From: Valencia hispanica
Lineage: Eukaryota; Chordata; Actinopteri; Cyprinodontiformes; Valenciidae
Assembly: GCA_963556495.2 (NCBI GenBank)
Contig: OY747715.1
Span: 14,931,239 to 14,995,238, forward strand
Length of the DNA stretch: 64,000 nucleotides
Direction of reading: 5' to 3'
Under the pieces are notes generated by a model. It made no database searches. It had not been told where the DNA came from and saw only the letters and a list, made by a program, of their open reading frames with translations. A program made the translations under genes and the position numbers. Position 1 is the first letter of the stretch. Each line of letters begins with the position of its first letter. Positions 61,601-64,000 of the stretch are shown piece by piece.

Positions 61601-61985
61601 AAAACAGCCACAAACTACCAGTTATACTTTTAATTCTACTACAGAAATTACTGTCATCATTAATGGTTCCAGTCAAATCCTTAAAAAAAAAACTCGATAT
61701 TTTTGTTTTGAATATCGATACAATATCGGGAAATAAAATATCGCAATATTAGTGTATTAGTTAATCAGTGTATCGATATTTTCTTACATCCCTAATGGTA
61801 ATGTTTTATACCTTTTATTTTATTCAATTTAATGAGAATTTTCTTGCATTCTGAATTGAATATGTTGAACATAATTATTGTTTATTTTTACAGGCGTGAA
61901 GTTGACTCTTTCTGCTCTCCTGGATGGCAAAAACATCAATGCGGGTGGGCACAAGCTTGGTCTTGGTCTGGAGTTCCAGGCGTAG
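55565..61985 (+). CDS. vdac1: voltage-dependent anion channel 1, complete (8 coding exons)
   Basis: VDAC1 is the 19-strand beta-barrel porin of the mitochondrial outer membrane. It passes ATP/ADP and other metabolites and takes part in hexokinase docking and apoptosis. Coding exons: 55565-55631, 56247-56296, 56642-56794, 57048-57100, 57233-57460, 57976-58126, 58743-58800 and 61894-61985. They sum to 852 bases, that is 283 residues plus TAG, the normal family length. All junctions are GT-AG. Features include the N-terminal helix [18 protein letters not shown], Glu73 in FTEKWNTDN, the GLK motif (94-96), and the end [10 protein letters not shown]. This end and [10 protein letters not shown] favour VDAC1 over VDAC2 or VDAC3. 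The start has A at -3 and G at +4. Relative to human VDAC1 as I recall it, Cys127 is kept, Cys232 is Ser, and Cys appears at 45 and 120. Confidence 0.97.
55690..55895 (+). mobile_element. SINE-like interspersed repeat in vdac1 intron 2
   Basis: GTGTCCTTGGGCATGACACT, GGCCCAGTGGTGCTTGTGT, CCAGGGCAGCTGTAGCTACA and CACAATCAGTGTGTGTATGT follow the order of a very common fish short interspersed repeat. The 103-codon ORF overlapping it is an artefact. Confidence 0.65.
56247..56296 (+). CDS. vdac1: vdac1 coding exon 3
   Basis: Fifty bases completing Gly23 and running to Leu39 ([16 protein letters not shown]), the first beta-strand. Acceptor TTTTCCCCAG, donor GTAAGT. Confidence 0.95.
56642..56794 (+). 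CDS. vdac1: vdac1 coding exon 4
   Basis: Residues 40-90 in 153 bases, phase 0 at both ends. Contains the membrane-facing Glu73 and the non-standard Cys45. Donor GTGATT is a weaker variant; reading through it would extend the frame to a stop at 56897-56899. Confidence 0.95.
57048..57100 (+). CDS. vdac1: vdac1 coding exon 5
   Basis: Residues 91-107 plus two bases, including the family GLK motif ([18 protein letters not shown]). Acceptor TTCCACAG, donor GTAATG. Confidence 0.95.
57233..57460 (+). CDS. vdac1: vdac1 coding exon 6
   Basis: The largest coding exon, 228 bases. It completes Gly108 and runs to the first two bases of codon 184, covering [13 protein letters not shown] and [16 protein letters not shown]. 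Cys120 and Cys127 lie here. Donor GTAAGC. Confidence 0.96.
57976..58126 (+). CDS. vdac1: vdac1 coding exon 7
   Basis: Residues 184-234 in 151 bases: [36 protein letters not shown]. Ser232 replaces the Cys found in human VDAC1. Acceptor TTTCTTTCACAG, donor GTGAGT. Confidence 0.96.
58743..58800 (+). CDS. vdac1: vdac1 coding exon 8
   Basis: Residues 235-253 plus one base ([19 protein letters not shown]). Acceptor TTTCCTGACAG, donor GTGAGT. Confidence 0.96.
59082..59425 (-). mobile_element. LINE-type 3' fragment in vdac1 intron 8
   Basis: TGTCAATCAATGTTTATCTT and ATATAGAGCTTTACGCC are a reversed LINE-type tail. The sequence ends with AGAAAAGGTGTTTTAAGTCT. Non-coding and diverged; a relative lies at 33445-33690. 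Confidence 0.5.
59426..60908 (+). other. vdac1: vdac1 intron 8, middle part
   Basis: No gene recognised. The region 59930-60190 (GTAAATCCCAAACTTGGCGT, AGAAAGTGGCTTACGG) looks repeat-derived but I cannot classify it. A T-run lies at about 60761-60779. Confidence 0.45.
60909..61405. repeat. long inverted repeat with 77-bp loop in vdac1 intron 8
   Basis: The left arm (60909-61108, 200 bp) is the exact reverse complement of the right arm (61186-61405, 220 bp). The only difference is a 20-bp tandem duplication in the right arm (unit ACAACCTGTCATCATTCCTT, 61317-61356). The loop (61109-61185), together with the last bases of the left arm, holds a second 15-bp perfect inverted pair (61106-61120 and 61143-61157). 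No transposase is encoded. Transcribed, it would form a long near-perfect hairpin in the pre-mRNA. Confidence 0.95.
61430..61893 (+). other. vdac1: vdac1 intron 8, 3' part
   Basis: A G+C-richer island at about 61480-61560 looks repeat-derived. At 61690-61790, AATATCGATACAATATCG and GTGTATCGATATTTTC form a pattern common in fish repeats. Ends TTTATTTTTACAG. Confidence 0.45.
61894..61985 (+). CDS. vdac1: vdac1 coding exon 9 and stop
   Basis: Completes Gly254 and encodes [18 protein letters not shown] to the C-terminal GLEFQA, then TAG. The KLGLGLEFQ closing strand is the eukaryotic porin signature. Confidence 0.97.
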
Positions 61986-62980
61986 ATGGAAAAGATAACC
62001 AGCCTTCCTCTCCTTCCCCACACACTTATTCCTCACCAAAAAATATCCTAAACCCTCTATTGAGTAGTCAAACTCCTAATTCCCTCTTTTTACCCTTGAA
62101 ATGTTACAGGTGGAAGTAAGTGAAGGTGAAACTGTTCACGCAACCATTTTAAAATTTTAAAGGACCATATTTATGTTCAAAAGCCCAATCTAGAACAAAG
62201 CTGCAATAGTTTTCCTGAAGGCTTTGTGCGTAATTATGTAGATTTTAAGGGAAATGATACCCTTCAGTAATTCATGTCATCTTCATGCTTTTCTTTTAGT
62301 ATAGTCACCCAAAATGCTTTCATTACTTTTTAAGCTATTGAAAAGGGAAAATCTACACCTTGTGAGCTCCACAACACATAGCTGGCTTGGTACAGTTAGC
62401 ATGCAGTTATATTCTTGCTCCTCCAGATGGTGCTGTTACTTAGCTCTACAAAGCACTCCTCACTAAGAAGGTGTGGTGGTCATAAAAAGTTTTCTTCAAA
62501 CATTTCTGCACTGAGAGCTCTTGTGTCTGTCTTTGATATATTATAAACAATGGGAGGGGTTAGTTGTCCCTGATGTAAGCAGCTGTCGGTAGCTCTGAGA
62601 GACACTACAACCCAACGTGTACATTCTGTGTTTTTGTCTCACTTGTCTTTTGTGTCTGTGCTTTTGGTGTGACCTATGTTTTTTTTGTTACATATAGCAA
62701 CAGAGAATATTTTATTGAGGGTCTTTCATAGTTAGATCCACTCAAAGTCTTAAGGCAAAGACGTGTCAGCCCTCTCTGGTCAAGAACACCTCAGATGAAC
62801 TGTCAAGCACATAACTGATGTACTATTGATGTAAATTTGTGCTTTTGAGATGGAGGATGAAACAAGTAGATACACTCCAAGGAATGGTTGTCTTCTGCAA
62901 CTGGTTATGGGATTGATGGTTGTTGTACTTGACAGTATTGTCATTCCCTGATATAAATAAAGAACATCTTCAACCAATTT
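61986..62980 (+). other. vdac1: vdac1 3' UTR
   Basis: About 1 kb from the stop codon to the polyadenylation signal, with no long ORF and no recognised repeat. Confidence 0.75.
62956..62961 (+). terminator. vdac1: vdac1 polyadenylation signal AATAAA
   Basis: Canonical hexamer about 970 bp after the stop. A T-rich/GT-containing stretch follows at 62980-63020, as expected downstream of a cleavage site. Confidence 0.75.
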
Positions 62981-62984
62981 CTTC

Positions 62985-63365
62985 TCTTTTCCCCCTTATG
63001 AATTTGTCTGAACTTTGAGTATTTTCCTAAACGATGCTTGTTATTTTTATCTTTATAACATTTGTATCTTTACAACATTCACATACGTGCCACTGTGTGA
63101 ATGTTCTTCTATTTCACAGCTTCAACTATTTCACAGGAACAACTTTTTCCTGGCTGTACTTTTGGAGAACTAATAACCTTTGTGTGACAAGTCCAATAAC
63201 TGATCCATTGGTTCTGTCTGGGGGTGATCATTTTCCCTAAAGGTGATTTCGGCAAAGGATTAACCTCATTTAGCTTGATGGTCGCTCTGGTGTGTTGCCA
63301 GACGATGAGCAGGACCTGCTTTTGGCTAAACTGTCTGTGGAAACTGGATAACTGATTTGGATCTC
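62985..63365. other. no recognised feature
   Basis: Sequence downstream of vdac1; no gene identified. Confidence 0.5.
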
Positions 63366-63369
63366 ACTG

Positions 63370-63776
63370 TGACATACCTTTTTCATATCTGAACAGGAGA
63401 ACACATTCCCAGTCTTCAGCAGTCCACTCGCTGTACTTTTTGCAGAATATCAGCCTGTCCTCGATGGGGTTTTGTTTGGAGAGAAGTGGCTTTTTTTCTG
63501 CCCTTCTTGATGGTGGTCATCCTCCAAAAGTCTTCGCCTCACTGTGCGGCTAGATGCACTCACACCTGCCTGCTGCCATTCTTGAGCAAGCTCTGCACCG
63601 CTTGCACCCCGATCCCACAGCTGAATCCTTTTTAGGAGACTGTCCTGGTGCCCTGAAGCCTTAACAGCAATTGAACCTCTTTCCCTGAAGTTCTTGATCC
63701 AGTAAATGGTTGATTTAGGTGCAATCTTATTAGCAACAATATCCATGCCTGTGGAACAAAGATTCTGGACAACCCT
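63370..63776 (-). mobile_element. Tc1-like transposase N-terminal fragment
   Basis: On the minus strand the open frame reads IYWIKNFRERGSIAVKASG, then LLKRIQLWDRGASGAELAQE and WQQAGVSASSRTVRRRLL, the helix-turn-helix DNA-binding N terminus of fish Tc1-like transposases. The catalytic DDE region is absent. The fragment stops abruptly at the junction with L2 sequence. Confidence 0.85.
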
Positions 63777-63993
63777 GAGCATCCTCTGCATGAGACTATG
63801 AGACCACAACAGAGCGTCTTCAGTCGGAGGCTTCTTCAGTTTCGCTGCAATACAGACCGCTACAGGAAACCCTTTCTGCCCACAGCCATCATCATTTACA
63901 ACAACTCCTTAAAGAATTAATTATATGCGCTATACCAACGCTTAATTTCCCTCTGGGATCAATAAAGTATTTTTGAATATTGAATTGAACAAA
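63777..63993 (+). mobile_element. L2-type LINE 3' fragment
   Basis: Closely similar to 28783-29005: GACAACCCTGAGCATCCTCT, TCTTCAGTCGGAGGCTTCTT, CCTCTGGGATCAATAAAGTA. It is 5'-truncated immediately at the Tc1-like fragment, so it probably inserted there. Confidence 0.85.
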
Positions 63994-64000
63994 CTTTGTG

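Overview
This window is nuclear DNA from a teleost fish. It has vertebrate-type split genes, an AT-rich background, long (TA)n and (CA)n arrays, and many fish-type mobile-element remnants: Tc1-like, hAT, pogo-like, L2 and Rex3 LINEs, tRNA-type SINEs and MITEs. I cannot name the species. There are no bacterial features.

Two real protein genes are present, pointing away from each other. On the left, the minus strand carries the first two coding exons of tcf7 (T-cell factor 1, a Wnt/beta-catenin transcription factor); the rest of the gene lies beyond the left edge. On the right, the plus strand carries a complete, intact vdac1 (mitochondrial outer-membrane porin): one non-coding exon plus eight coding exons encoding 283 residues. 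From memory, TCF7 and VDAC1 are also divergent neighbours on human chromosome 5q31, so the arrangement looks like conserved synteny. This supports naming the left gene tcf7 rather than lef1 or tcf7l1/2.

Layout: 1-3.5 kb tcf7 5' end and promoter; 3.7-5.6 kb TA arrays with a repeat present in two direct copies and one inverted copy; 6.2-7.9 kb Tc1-like element; 13.6-15.8 kb Tc1-like element split by an hAT element; 17-22.9 kb Tc1, SINE, LINE and microsatellite remnants; 25.1-27.4 kb GC-rich anomalous block; 27.4-29.2 kb nested LINE, pogo-like and L2 elements; 30.9-33.7 kb SINE and LINE tails; 33.9-36.2 kb LTR-like repeat with a proline-rich ORF; 36.2-40.8 kb L2 and Rex3 tails; 42.3-43.7 kb old tandem array interrupted by a MITE-like insert; 44.5-47.6 kb three elements built from inverted repeats; 52.6-52.9 kb MITE-like element just upstream of vdac1; 53.0-63.0 kb vdac1; 63.4-64 kb Tc1-like and L2 remnants.

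The two genes have no shared biochemical pathway. The roughly 50 kb between them contains no recognisable host gene; any function there would be regulatory, and sequence alone cannot show that. The most notable structures are a 200/220-bp inverted repeat with no mismatches in vdac1 intron 8, and a Tc1-like element sitting exactly at the dyad centre of an older palindrome at 45.6-47.1 kb.
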